The position numbers and the translations under genes were made by a program. The notes below the pieces were generated by a model. The model saw only the letters and a list, made by a program, of their open reading frames with translations. It was not told where the DNA came from and did not search any database. DNA of 64,000 bases from JAVJSU01 sp040219275 (GTDB taxonomy: Bacteria; Chloroflexota; Anaerolineae; Aggregatilineales; Phototrophicaceae): NCBI GenBank assembly GCA_040219275.1, contig JAVJSU010000007.1:1-64000 (forward strand), given 5' to 3'. Every line of letters begins with the position of its first letter. The first letter of the stretch is position 1. Of the stretch, positions 16,906 to 25,458 are shown one piece after another.

Positions 16906-18711
16906 TTATTCCGGCTGAATATAGAGGACTAAACCGTCGTGATCGGATGATTTCATCGCGCCGCGTGTGGCATCCATGAACCATTCCTCCGGCGAATCAC
17001 TGTTGCCGCGTGCGAATTGGGCATCGCTGATATAGGCATCCAGCGCAATGTTGGTCAGGATATGGTCAAGTACCTGTGCGCTACCGTTATAGACATACGA
17101 ATAACGATCCTCTTCCGGCACGCGCATCACCTGATTGATGAAATCTGGCTCTACAAGATCATCCATCCCGCCGACGAGCGCATCTTCACTCACAGTTGTG
17201 CCGGTGATAATGCCCATCACATCGACCAGCCCATCGCTGAATTGGAAAGCGTTGAAATCCCCTAAAACGGCAATGTGCATTTCAGGATCGTTCGTCTGGA
17301 GTTCCTGTATATAGTTGGCAACTGCTTCTGCTTGACGTAAACGGCGTGCCTGCACATTTTCGGTATCTGCGTCGCTCAAGGAACGGTTATGCACATTAAT
17401 CAGCGTGATGGAGAAGGCTTGTTCGCGCCCGACGATAAACTCGGCTTCAAGCACCAATGGCGGACGGGTGAACAGCACACCCAGCGAGTTTTCTAGCACA
17501 ACCTCGTCCGCGCCGGGCATCCGGTAACAATTAAGCAAACTCACGCGCTCTGTACGGACAAGATAGGCGACATCAATCCCGCGTCCTTCAAAGCCTTCGA
17601 TGATGCACCCCGCATAACGGATCGTCGGGTCTGCATCATAAATACGCAGGGCGAGATCGGTCAGTACACGCGCATTTTCGACTTCTTGCAAGGCGATAAT
17701 ATCCGGCGCACCGAGTACCACAAGGATTTGCTCCGCCGCTTTGCCGAGGCGCAACTCATATTCTTCCTGATTCTGGGGTGCATAATTTTCACGATAATCT
17801 TCACGGTTGGGATCATCGGTGAAGTCGAATAGATTCTCCACATTTTGCGTGGCAATCGTAAATTCACCGTCAACACGTTCCCGCACCGGACGAATGGGCG
17901 GATCAGCTTCTACCACGCTGATTTCTGACGGGAAAATTTGATAATCGGCAAAATTATAAGACAGCGCACCCGTCACCGTCGCCCGTGATCCGGTGGGGAT
18001 TTGCTCCACCGTTAAGCCGGTTTCCTGCGCGTCGACTTCGACCACTTCGGGGTTTAAGTCCCATTCCGGCAAACCGAGTCCTGCGAATTGTGGCGTGAGG
18101 TCAGGTTCGATGCCCGTTTCACGAAAGGCGCGTTCATCGTTGAGCGCCACGTCGAATTCATCGAATTGATTGGTCGCGGCGGTGACGAAGGCATCGGTCA
18201 CGGCGACGCGCATCCCTTCGTAGCGTTCCAGTGGATGCGATGCCCCGCCATAATCGCTGAGGTCAACCTCCTGTAAATTCACCGGATCGGGCAGGGTTGC
18301 GCCGGATTCGCTGATGGTGATGCGCCCCTCGCTCGGTACGCGCAGTGTGCTGGTGTTGAACAGTTCGTCCACGCGCCCGTAGAGCGTCACTACATCGCCG
18401 ACCTGTACCCAGCGCCCCGGAAAACGCTCCGTGTGGATGTAGATACCATCCGAGCTATACGGATCATCGTCGATAAAATCCGGTAAGGTCTGGATGAAAA
18501 AGCCCTGTCGTGCGATAACAGTGACGATGTTATTGCCGGAGAGTGTCACGGTTTCGCCGAAGCAATTCGCTTCATCGCCCGCGCCCTGTATCTGCGCGAT
18601 TTCAAGTGTTGCGGTGCAATCAGTCACAGGGCTATTTTCCTGTGCCGATAGCGGCATGATAAGGATGCCGGTTAGTAGAGCCATAATCAGCGCCCATTTT
18701 CGATACATCAT
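16906..18711 (-). CDS. Secreted endonuclease/exonuclease/phosphatase family protein
   Basis: The 601-residue product has a signal peptide ending LSAQ. An N-terminal OB-like part (about residues 30-280: GDVVTLYGRVDELFN, ATVTGALSYNFADYQIFP) resembles the accessory region of extracellular ExeM/NucH-type nucleases. The C-terminal EEP catalytic domain begins at FTIATQNVENLFDF (about residue 306). Key residues are visible: ALQEVEN with the metal-binding Glu, INVHNRS, LGDFNAFQ with the catalytic Asp/Asn pair, and SDHDGLVLYI with the terminal Asp-His. It probably degrades extracellular DNA or another phosphodiester for phosphate or biofilm purposes. A GGAGG ribosome site precedes the start; it is likely transcribed alone. 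Confidence 0.9.
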   Translation of the reverse strand: MMYRKWALIMALLTGILIMPLSAQENSPVTDCTATLEIAQIQGAGDEANCFGETVTLSGNNIVTVIARQGFFIQTLPDFIDDDPYSSDGIYIHTERFPGRWVQVGDVVTLYGRVDELFNTSTLRVPSEGRITISESGATLPDPVNLQEVDLSDYGGASHPLERYEGMRVAVTDAFVTAATNQFDEFDVALNDERAFRETGIEPDLTPQFAGLGLPEWDLNPEVVEVDAQETGLTVEQIPTGSRATVTGALSYNFADYQIFPSEISVVEADPPIRPVRERVDGEFTIATQNVENLFDFTDDPNREDYRENYAPQNQEEYELRLGKAAEQILVVLGAPDIIALQEVENARVLTDLALRIYDADPTIRYAGCIIEGFEGRGIDVAYLVRTERVSLLNCYRMPGADEVVLENSLGVLFTRPPLVLEAEFIVGREQAFSITLINVHNRSLSDADTENVQARRLRQAEAVANYIQELQTNDPEMHIAVLGDFNAFQFSDGLVDVMGIITGTTVSEDALVGGMDDLVEPDFINQVMRVPEEDRYSYVYNGSAQVLDHILTNIALDAYISDAQFARGNSDSPEEWFMDATRGAMKSSDHDGLVLYIQPE

Positions 18712-18881
18712 ATTTTCCCTCCCTATTTAGGCTGTTCGCTTACTGCCAGTATAGGCAAAAAATGTTAAGGGAAATAGACATAAACCAGACGCAAAAACAG
18801 GAGGATAGGTGTGCCATCGTGTTTGCTGGTTGGGTTTTCACATCTATTGATGTTGGAATATGTAATTTGATAATCGGGAGT

Positions 18882-18902
18882 GGGCGAACTGGCAGTTCGC
18901 CC
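18882..18902. repeat. Near-perfect 21-base palindrome
   Basis: GGGCGAACTG and CAGTTCGCCC are perfect inverted arms separated by a single G. It lies between the CoA-transferase stop and the nuclease start. It is not followed by a T-tract, so a REP-like element is as likely as a terminator. Confidence 0.5.
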
Positions 18903-18945
18903 GCTTAATTCTTATCGAATTATTTCATCTTCTACTTTCTACTAT

Positions 18946-20250
18946 TTATCCCATCGCATAAACACGCGGGAGATAATTCTGCTCACGCGCATATTTGAGT
19001 AAGTCTTCGCGGAAGTCGGGATGAGCGATGCTGGTAATGGCATGAACACGCTCGGCGATGCTCCGTCCCCATAAATCAACCACGCCAAATTCGGTGGCGA
19101 TAAAGTGCACATCGTTGCGCGTCGTGACCACACCCGCGCCCGGCTTGAGTTGCGGGACAATCCGGCTGAATTGTCCACCGCGAGCCGTGCTCGGTAAGGC
19201 GATAAATGTCATGCCTTCTTCACTACGCGCCGCACCACGCACAAAATCCAATTGTCCGCCGACACCGCTATAGAACTTCGGACCGATGCTATCCGCGCAG
19301 ACCTGTCCGGTAATATCAACCTCTAGCGCCGAATTGACCGACACCATGCGGAAGTTCTTGGCGACGATAAACGGATCGTTGACGTATTCCGTCGGGTGAA
19401 GTTCAAAAATCGGATTGTCGTGGATGTAATCATAAAGTTTGCGCGTACCCAACACAAATCCGGCGACCACTTTGCCCGGATGCAGGGTTTTCATCTGGTT
19501 GGTAATCACACCCTTTTCGATCATATCCATCACACCATCGGAGAAAAGTTCGGTATGCACGCCGAGATTTTGATGATCAGTCAGGCGGCGCAAAACCGCA
19601 TCGGGAATACCGCCAATGCCGAGTTGCATGGTCGCGCCATTCGGGATGAGTTCCGCGATGTATTGCGCGATTTGATTTTGCTCTTCTGAAGGCGGCGGTG
19701 TGCTCAGTTCCGGCAGAGCATAATCCACTTCGATGAAATGATTGATCTGATCGACATGGATGAAGCTATCGCCGAGCGTGCGTGGCATATTCGGGTTGAT
19801 TTCTGCCAGAACGAGTCCGGCGGTTTCTGCGGCGCTCTTGCTCACGCCAATTTCAACGCCATAAGAGCAAAAACCATGAACGTCCGGTGGGCTGACCTGA
19901 ATAACCGCCATATCCAGCACCAGCCGTCCGGTACGGAATAATTTGGGAATTTCTGACAGGAACACAGGCGTGAAGTCTGCCAGACCTTCATTGACCGCCT
20001 TGCGGATGTTCGGCGCAATAAACAGGCTGTTCACGCGGATGTGCTCTGCCATTTCTTCCGTCACATAATCGCCCGGACCCATGCCAAGCAGTTGGACGAG
20101 TTGGACTTCCCGCACCTCTTTATATCGACTCACAAGTGCTTTCAAAAAGGCTTGCGGGGTGGAGCAGTTGCCCGTTAAAAAGATGCGCTGACCGGATTTA
20201 ACCAGTTTCGCGGCATCTTCGGCTGAAATAATACGATCTTTCCAAGACAT
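18946..20250 (-). CDS. Acetyl-CoA hydrolase/4-hydroxybutyrate CoA-transferase family protein
   Basis: The 434-residue protein is a family I-type CoA-transferase. It carries GQRIFLTGNCSTPQAFLKAL near the N-terminus, the active-site glutamate block GVHTELFSDGVMD (about residue 230), and SIGPKFYSGVGGQLDFVRGA. GAGVVTTRNDVHFIATEFGV and the end block AHPDFREDL are shared with 4-hydroxybutyrate and acetate CoA-transferases. It would move CoA between a short acyl-CoA and acetate or a similar acid, in fermentative or fatty-acid metabolism. Start at 20250 is preferred because AGGGA lies seven bases upstream; an ATG at 20268 adds six residues without a ribosome site. Confidence 0.92.
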   Translation of the reverse strand: MSWKDRIISAEDAAKLVKSGQRIFLTGNCSTPQAFLKALVSRYKEVREVQLVQLLGMGPGDYVTEEMAEHIRVNSLFIAPNIRKAVNEGLADFTPVFLSEIPKLFRTGRLVLDMAVIQVSPPDVHGFCSYGVEIGVSKSAAETAGLVLAEINPNMPRTLGDSFIHVDQINHFIEVDYALPELSTPPPSEEQNQIAQYIAELIPNGATMQLGIGGIPDAVLRRLTDHQNLGVHTELFSDGVMDMIEKGVITNQMKTLHPGKVVAGFVLGTRKLYDYIHDNPIFELHPTEYVNDPFIVAKNFRMVSVNSALEVDITGQVCADSIGPKFYSGVGGQLDFVRGAARSEEGMTFIALPSTARGGQFSRIVPQLKPGAGVVTTRNDVHFIATEFGVVDLWGRSIAERVHAITSIAHPDFREDLLKYAREQNYLPRVYAMG

Positions 20251-20575
20251 AGGTTGATCCCTGTACACATTTATTGTTTAGAATTTCACAATCTAAGCGT
20301 AACGCGGATCAGCTTTCTGCCGTAGTGTCGAATATCGTCCTGTCATAGGACATTCGGCATGAATTGATATTAGATGTGGAGTTACCCCAAACTCGCGCAA
20401 AAGTATGATTTCGGTTAATGCGTCCCTTAACGGGGTGTGTTAAAATTATCACTTATGGCATGAATTCTGAGATGTTAGATGCTCGCCATGTCGATCTAGC
20501 ACAGTTGCCCGCTCAGGATTTACGCTATAAACACTACACACATCACACATCAGCAACAGATAAGGTCAATAGCCT
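20251..20575. other. Divergent intergenic region, 325 bases
   Basis: The gap separates the leftward CoA-transferase from the rightward Ser/Thr kinase gene and must hold promoters for both. No convincing -35/-10 pair was found, although AT-rich TTAAAATT occurs near 20440. No ORF, hairpin or repeat stands out. Confidence 0.5.
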
Positions 20576-23500
20576 ATGATCGGCACGCGTGTCGGGCAAT
20601 ATGAACTCGTGGAAGAAATCGGCAAGGGAGGCATGGCGACAGTTTATCGTGCCTATCAGCCCCGTATGGAACGCTTCGTCGCCGTTAAGGTGATTAACAA
20701 GGCGATTCTTTCTGACGAAACCTCGATGGAACGTTTCACCCGTGAAGCCCGTCTTGTAGTTAAGCTCGAACATCCCCATTTACTACCCGTTTATGATTAT
20801 GATGGACGGCACGACCCGCCCTATATTGTCATGCGTTATCTGGAAAGCGGAACGCTCAAAGATGTGCTGGAACAGGGCGCGTTGCCTCTGCGTGAGGCGG
20901 CGTTTATGCTCCAGCAGATCACGTCTGCGCTTGATTATGCCCATCGACAGGGCGTGATTCACCGCGATATTAAGCCATCTAACATCATGATTGATGCAGA
21001 CGGTAACGCCTTCCTGATGGATTTCGGCATTGCACGCGTGGGCGATCAAAAAGAGGGCTTAACGCAAACCGGATTTGCGGTGGGTACGCCGGGGTATATG
21101 TCACCGGAGCAGGCGCTCGGCGAAAGTGTTGATTCACGCACCGATATTTATGCGCTCGGCGTGGTCTTGTTCCAGATGATTACGGGTGAGTTGCCCTATA
21201 CCAGCGAAACGCCGATGGGACTCGTGCTCAAGCATATGCAAGAGCCGGTACCGATTGCGACAGAACGTAAGCCGGATTTACCCGACGAAGTCAACGACAT
21301 TATCGCCTCTGCTATGGCGAAACAGCCGGAAAATCGCTATCAAACGGGTGGCGATATGGTTGAGGCGCTGATGGATGTGGTTGGCAATATCACGTCAAGC
21401 CGGGGAGCGCCTACACAATTACGCATCGCGGCGAAACGGGCGCTTGAAAGCATTCAGAGCGAGCGCGACAAAAATAGCGAAAAATTAGACGCGACAATGG
21501 CAGAATTCGCCAAAATACGCGAAATGGGAACACCCGGTGGCGGGGTTGGTCAGATGGCGGACGCGCCCACCATGATGACCCCCACCGATCAACAGGCGAT
21601 TAATCCGCCGACGCTTAACCCCTCCACCTTACCGCTGACGGATGACCCGAATAAAAGGCAAGCTAGTCGTAATCAGATGATGCTTTTTGGTGGCGGTATT
21701 TTGCTGATTTTGATGATCGTGGTGGTTGGATTGGTGCTTGCGGGTGGCGATGGTATCTCTGATGCTGAAGCGACGCAAACACAGGTCGCATTTATAGAGT
21801 CGTTCACGGATACCCCGACCAGCACGCCGTCACTTACCAGTACGCCTGAACCCAGCGCGACGGATACACCCACCCGAACCCACACACCGACCAGCACCCG
21901 CACTAATGCGCCACCCACACCGCGTACGCCTATTGCACAAGCCCAACGTGAAATGACAATCCGGCTGGGACCGGGGTCGAATTTCGCTGAAGTGGGCACA
22001 TTTGCTGATGGCGATGAGCTTGACATCACAGGCGTAAGTGAAAATGGCGTATGGTATCAGGTGCTTCTGCCGGATGGCACACGTGGTTGGATTTTATCGT
22101 CGCAACGTTTTGTGGATGTCACGGGTAATCCTGAAATTATCATCGTGGCGGATGCACCCACGCTCACGCCGAGTAATACGGCAACCAACACGGCAACCGC
22201 GACGGATACACCTACCGCCACACTCACCCCGTCCCTCACGGCGACAGATACGCAGACTGCAACCAATACACTCACTGCTACCGCGACACTCACGGCAACT
22301 GTAACGGCTACAGCAACTGAGACACCAACGGCAACCGCGACAGTTACAGATACGCCGATGCCAAGTGATACCCCCACCGCAACCGAACCGCCGACGAATA
22401 CGCCCACCGCGACAGCTACACCGACTGCGACGGACACACTAACACCGACCGCGACCTTTACGCCAACCCCCATTCCGCCGGGACGCTTCCCGTTCGGCAC
22501 GGATTTCAGTGATGATAGCGCCCTCACTGATTGGACGTATAACCCTGATGTGTGGCGCATCGCAACCCAAGCCGGAGAAACCGCATTACGCGGGCAGGGC
22601 AGGCTCTCAGAAGCATTAACCATTCTCGGAGATGGTGCGCCGGAGTGGGCGGAAAATAGTGATTTCGTGATGAGCTTCGACTTTTATATGGCGCAGGGAG
22701 CGTCCGGCTTGCGGGTGGTCTTCCGTTATGATGAAAATACCGGTTATAACGCGCTGGAATTATTCCCCGGTTTGTTGTTCCTGAAGCGCGAAAATGCTGA
22801 AAATCCCGATTTCTTAAATCGTGATACCGAACGGACGATTCGCAGAAATTCCAGCGCGCCGATTCGCAATGATACGTGGCACAATGCGGTCATCGTGGCG
22901 GATGGGCAGAACATTTCGCTTTATATTGATCGTCGTTTGATTTTACGCGATGTGGACAATCTCAACCCGCGCCTGAGTAGTGGGGATATTCTGCTACAGG
23001 TGAACAGTGTGGGGCGTTCCGTACTGGTTGATGATCTCGCTATCGTCGGTTTGAATAGTGAAGTGAGCAATACTTTTGAGCAAGCCTTACCGGAAAACTT
23101 TATCACACAGGGAACTGTGAGTTTGGCTGAGGAAGATGCGACCAACAGCTATCTCACCATGTCGCGGAATGCAGAACTTGCCATTGAGATGCAACCCGTT
23201 GATGATTTCACGCTAAGGACACGGGTACAGGTGGCGAATGGGCGGTATAGTCTGTATCTGCGTGAAACTGAAAGCGAAAGCCTGCACCTTGATATGCAAG
23301 TCACGGGTAATCTGGTGGTTTCGCACCTCGTCGATGGTGAATCAGTGAGTAGCTTTACGCTGGATAACTTCTTTACGCGCAATCGCTGGCAGGAGCTAGA
23401 AGTCACGCTCGTCGGGGATCGCATTATGCTGTATCTGGATGGACGCGAACGCCTCAATCGTGTGTTAGCGAGTACTCCATCTGAGGGACGTATCCGGTTC

Positions 23501-23578
23501 GCCACGACGGGTTTAGACTTGTTGTGGCTGGATGATCTGATTTTCACCGCCGCCAGTCCGGTCATTGCGGGTGATTGA
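20576..23578 (+). CDS. Transmembrane Ser/Thr protein kinase with SH3b and concanavalin-like sensor region
   Basis: Residues 1-265 form a complete PknB-type kinase: glycine loop IGKGGMATVYRAY, VAVKVINK lysine, catalytic HRDIKPSNIM, metal-binding DFGIARVG, and GTPGYMSPEQ. A cytoplasmic linker leads to one membrane span (about 365-390). Outside are an SH3b-like domain (about 455-515, MTIRLGPGSNFAEVGTF and GTRGWILSSQ), a Thr/Pro/Ala-rich linker of about 110 residues, and two concanavalin-like jelly rolls (about 635-815 and 830-990) with IYDxR-type LYIDRRLILRD and LYLDGRERLNR elements. The architecture suggests sensing of cell-wall or carbohydrate ligands and cytoplasmic Ser/Thr phosphorylation. 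A shared bidirectional terminator closes the gene; the substrate is unknown. Confidence 0.93.
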   Translation: MIGTRVGQYELVEEIGKGGMATVYRAYQPRMERFVAVKVINKAILSDETSMERFTREARLVVKLEHPHLLPVYDYDGRHDPPYIVMRYLESGTLKDVLEQGALPLREAAFMLQQITSALDYAHRQGVIHRDIKPSNIMIDADGNAFLMDFGIARVGDQKEGLTQTGFAVGTPGYMSPEQALGESVDSRTDIYALGVVLFQMITGELPYTSETPMGLVLKHMQEPVPIATERKPDLPDEVNDIIASAMAKQPENRYQTGGDMVEALMDVVGNITSSRGAPTQLRIAAKRALESIQSERDKNSEKLDATMAEFAKIREMGTPGGGVGQMADAPTMMTPTDQQAINPPTLNPSTLPLTDDPNKRQASRNQMMLFGGGILLILMIVVVGLVLAGGDGISDAEATQTQVAFIESFTDTPTSTPSLTSTPEPSATDTPTRTHTPTSTRTNAPPTPRTPIAQAQREMTIRLGPGSNFAEVGTFADGDELDITGVSENGVWYQVLLPDGTRGWILSSQRFVDVTGNPEIIIVADAPTLTPSNTATNTATATDTPTATLTPSLTATDTQTATNTLTATATLTATVTATATETPTATATVTDTPMPSDTPTATEPPTNTPTATATPTATDTLTPTATFTPTPIPPGRFPFGTDFSDDSALTDWTYNPDVWRIATQAGETALRGQGRLSEALTILGDGAPEWAENSDFVMSFDFYMAQGASGLRVVFRYDENTGYNALELFPGLLFLKRENAENPDFLNRDTERTIRRNSSAPIRNDTWHNAVIVADGQNISLYIDRRLILRDVDNLNPRLSSGDILLQVNSVGRSVLVDDLAIVGLNSEVSNTFEQALPENFITQGTVSLAEEDATNSYLTMSRNAELAIEMQPVDDFTLRTRVQVANGRYSLYLRETESESLHLDMQVTGNLVVSHLVDGESVSSFTLDNFFTRNRWQELEVTLVGDRIMLYLDGRERLNRVLASTPSEGRIRFATTGLDLLWLDDLIFTAASPVIAGD

Positions 23579-23597
23579 CGGCTAAAATTTAGACTGT

Positions 23598-23636
23598 AAA
23601 AAAGGAGTCACCATAAAACATGGCGACTCCTTTTTT
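23598..23636. terminator. Bidirectional intrinsic terminator
   Basis: AAAAAAGGAGTC with CCAT (23598-23614) pairs with ATGG and GACTCCTTTTTT (23620-23636) across one mismatch and a five-base loop. A-tract on one side and T-tract on the other serve both convergent genes. Confidence 0.92.
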
Positions 23637-23694
23637 ATGTATATCAATGCGCCCAATCGGATCAATCAAGTGGACGCAGTTGTTGTTTATCGGC

Positions 23695-24012
23695 TTAGAA
23701 CTGAAATTCGCCGTTTACACGAACAACCTTCTGGCTGTAATTCTCAACATAATCCATCAGGCGGTCATGTAAGGTCAGCCACTGTTCGCTATTCAGGATG
23801 CGCTGTGCTTCCCGCAGATTTTCAGTAACACCCTCCGCCATAATACGGGGTGCGTCATCATCATGGCTATATACGGTCAGCCATGCACCGGTTGTTTCAA
23901 TGCCGAGGCGGGTGATTCCGGGTACCCACTCTCGCACAACAAACTCGAAATATTCCTGATCTTTCTCAGGTTGAATATCCCAATTCATAATGAGTTTGAC
24001 GTTATCATCCAC
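23695..24012 (-). CDS. Small conserved-looking protein, possible ABM/dabb fold
   Basis: A protein of about 106 residues without signal peptide. The start KLIMNWDIQPEKDQEYFEFVV and later GAWLTVYSHDDDAPRIMAEG resemble the strand-helix-strand order of dimeric alpha-beta barrels, but no diagnostic motif is present and I do not recognise it firmly. GTG at 24012 is chosen because TTTTGGAGGA lies about ten bases upstream; an ATG at 24039 is also in frame. It follows the MBL-fold gene on the same strand with a gap of about 90 bases and may be cotranscribed. Confidence 0.6.
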   Translation of the reverse strand: MDDNVKLIMNWDIQPEKDQEYFEFVVREWVPGITRLGIETTGAWLTVYSHDDDAPRIMAEGVTENLREAQRILNSEQWLTLHDRLMDYVENYSQKVVRVNGEFQF

Positions 24013-24102
24013 GTTTGTGTATTCCTCCAAAAGCGACATCAAGCGGCTGAACCGTATTTTCGGCAGAACCGGACATCACAATACGTTACTTACATTAGAA
24101 TA

Positions 24103-24753
24103 TTAGCTTTGAACTTGCGGGATCATTACGACGACCTGCGGTTGCTCCGGCAAATTCGCGCTGGAAACGCGCAAGGTATCTTCTTCCTGCACTTTGCTAA
24201 CGCCCATTTCTTTCAGGAACTTTTCTACAGGATCTAGCAAAACGGTCAAGCCATCCAGCATATAGTGCATCGGCACAATGTAATTTGGTTCAATCAGGGC
24301 GATGACTTCCGCCGCCTCCGCCGCGCTCAGGCTATTGCCGCCGCCAATGGGTACCAGCGCAACATGCACCTCGCCAAGTGATTCAATCGTGGATTGATTC
24401 GGCACATGGGCAAGATCACCCAGATGTAAGACCGTTATATCGCCGAATTGGATTGTATAGGCGACATTGTGGCGTACCGTTTGTGTTTCAGGATCGGCTT
24501 TGTGCATCGCAATCCCGTTAAAAAACACCCCGCCGATTTCGTATTCGCCAGGACCTTCCAGCGCATATTGAATGCCCTTGACCGCATCCAGAAAATTATG
24601 ACCGGGCGCTTGATGGCTGACAGTCACAACCTCGCCTTTAAGTCGCTGAGGAACGGGGAGACCAATCTCTTCGCTGAAAGGGTCGGTCACAACCGAAATT
24701 TGTCCGCGTTCTGTGAGCCGGAAACAGCTATGACCATACCATGTAATATCCAA
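24103..24753 (-). CDS. MBL-fold (metallo-beta-lactamase-like) hydrolase
   Basis: The 217-residue protein begins LDITWYGHSCFRLTERGQ, the opening strand and WYGHSCF turn of the COG2220-type MBL-fold group. It continues with VVTDPFSEEIG, VVTVSHQAPGHNFLD, GPGEYEIGGVFFNGI, VLHLGDLAHVP and a late IVPMHY. The usual HxHxDH metal motif is reduced to SHQAPGHN, while the Asp of LGDLAH and the final His are kept. It may be a metal-dependent hydrolase with altered ligands or a non-catalytic member. TTG at 24753 is the favoured start because AAGGAG lies six bases upstream; the ATG at 24771 has no ribosome site. Confidence 0.75.
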   Translation of the reverse strand: MDITWYGHSCFRLTERGQISVVTDPFSEEIGLPVPQRLKGEVVTVSHQAPGHNFLDAVKGIQYALEGPGEYEIGGVFFNGIAMHKADPETQTVRHNVAYTIQFGDITVLHLGDLAHVPNQSTIESLGEVHVALVPIGGGNSLSAAEAAEVIALIEPNYIVPMHYMLDGLTVLLDPVEKFLKEMGVSKVQEEDTLRVSSANLPEQPQVVVMIPQVQS

Positions 24754-24843
24754 AGCAGACTCCTTAACCATTCGTTCATTTGTTCGCCAATTATAGCACA
24801 GATGATCCCATTAAAGAGGGCATAAAAAAGATGATGCGCGCAT

Positions 24844-24865
24844 AAAAAAGACCCCAAACGGGATC
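24844..24865 (-). terminator. Short intrinsic terminator
   Basis: Read on the minus strand, GATCCC-GTTT-GGGGTC forms a six-bp stem with a tetraloop, followed directly by TTTTTT. It ends the small gene at 24936-25172. Confidence 0.65.
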
Positions 24866-24935
24866 AATTTGGCGACCTTATCCACTGTAGCAGGTGTCTG
24901 TCAGAATTACATAAGTGTTTTGATTGAGGGCGTGC

Positions 24936-25172
24936 CTAGCCAGAAAAATCAGGGTACCATGTGTCTTTCCATTGTTGAACGAGGGCTTCACATTGGGCAA
25001 AATCTGCTGTGAGGCTATCATCAATTAATTCGCGCATTTCATCGAGGAGCGCATAAATTTGTTCACCACTATAAGCACTATTACTGCCGAAAATGGCACC
25101 CACTAATTGCGAACGCAGTGCATGATACTTTTGTTGATTCTGTGACCCGGACGATTCACTGCTACTACGCAT
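24936..25172 (-). CDS. Small helical protein, unknown function
   Basis: A 78-residue hydrophilic protein. A serine- and glutamine-rich N-terminus (SSSESSGSQNQQKYH) is followed by amphipathic helices (EQIYALLDEMRELIDD, FAQCEALVQQWKDTW). There is no signal peptide, membrane span or known motif. An AGAGAA-type ribosome site and a terminator 70 bases downstream support a real gene. It lies divergent to the large kinase-ATPase gene across an AT-rich gap of about 290 bases. No homologue is recognised. Confidence 0.5.
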   Translation of the reverse strand: MRSSSESSGSQNQQKYHALRSQLVGAIFGSNSAYSGEQIYALLDEMRELIDDSLTADFAQCEALVQQWKDTWYPDFSG

Positions 25173-25458
25173 AAGAATTCTCTTTTGTTTCTTGGAATAT
25201 TAAAACTAATGCTTATTTTATCTAAGTTGCTGAATTTTGGGAAACGCATTATTAAAGATAACGTTTTCATAAACTTTTGAGCATATATTTTATCTGATTA
25301 TTTCAATATATGACTCTATAATAACGCATTATATCGTCCGAATGCTGTAAGATTATATATCCAACGAGTCCAATCGCGTAACTTTATGTTAGAGTACGCT
25401 AAAATCGGATAGAATGAGATAAATAGTGCAATTCATTTAGAAAGATAAATAACTTAAC

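Noticed and set aside
22150..22470. Repetitive ACA/ACC-rich DNA that could look like a satellite
   Set aside because: It encodes the Thr/Pro/Ala linker of the kinase, in frame throughout.
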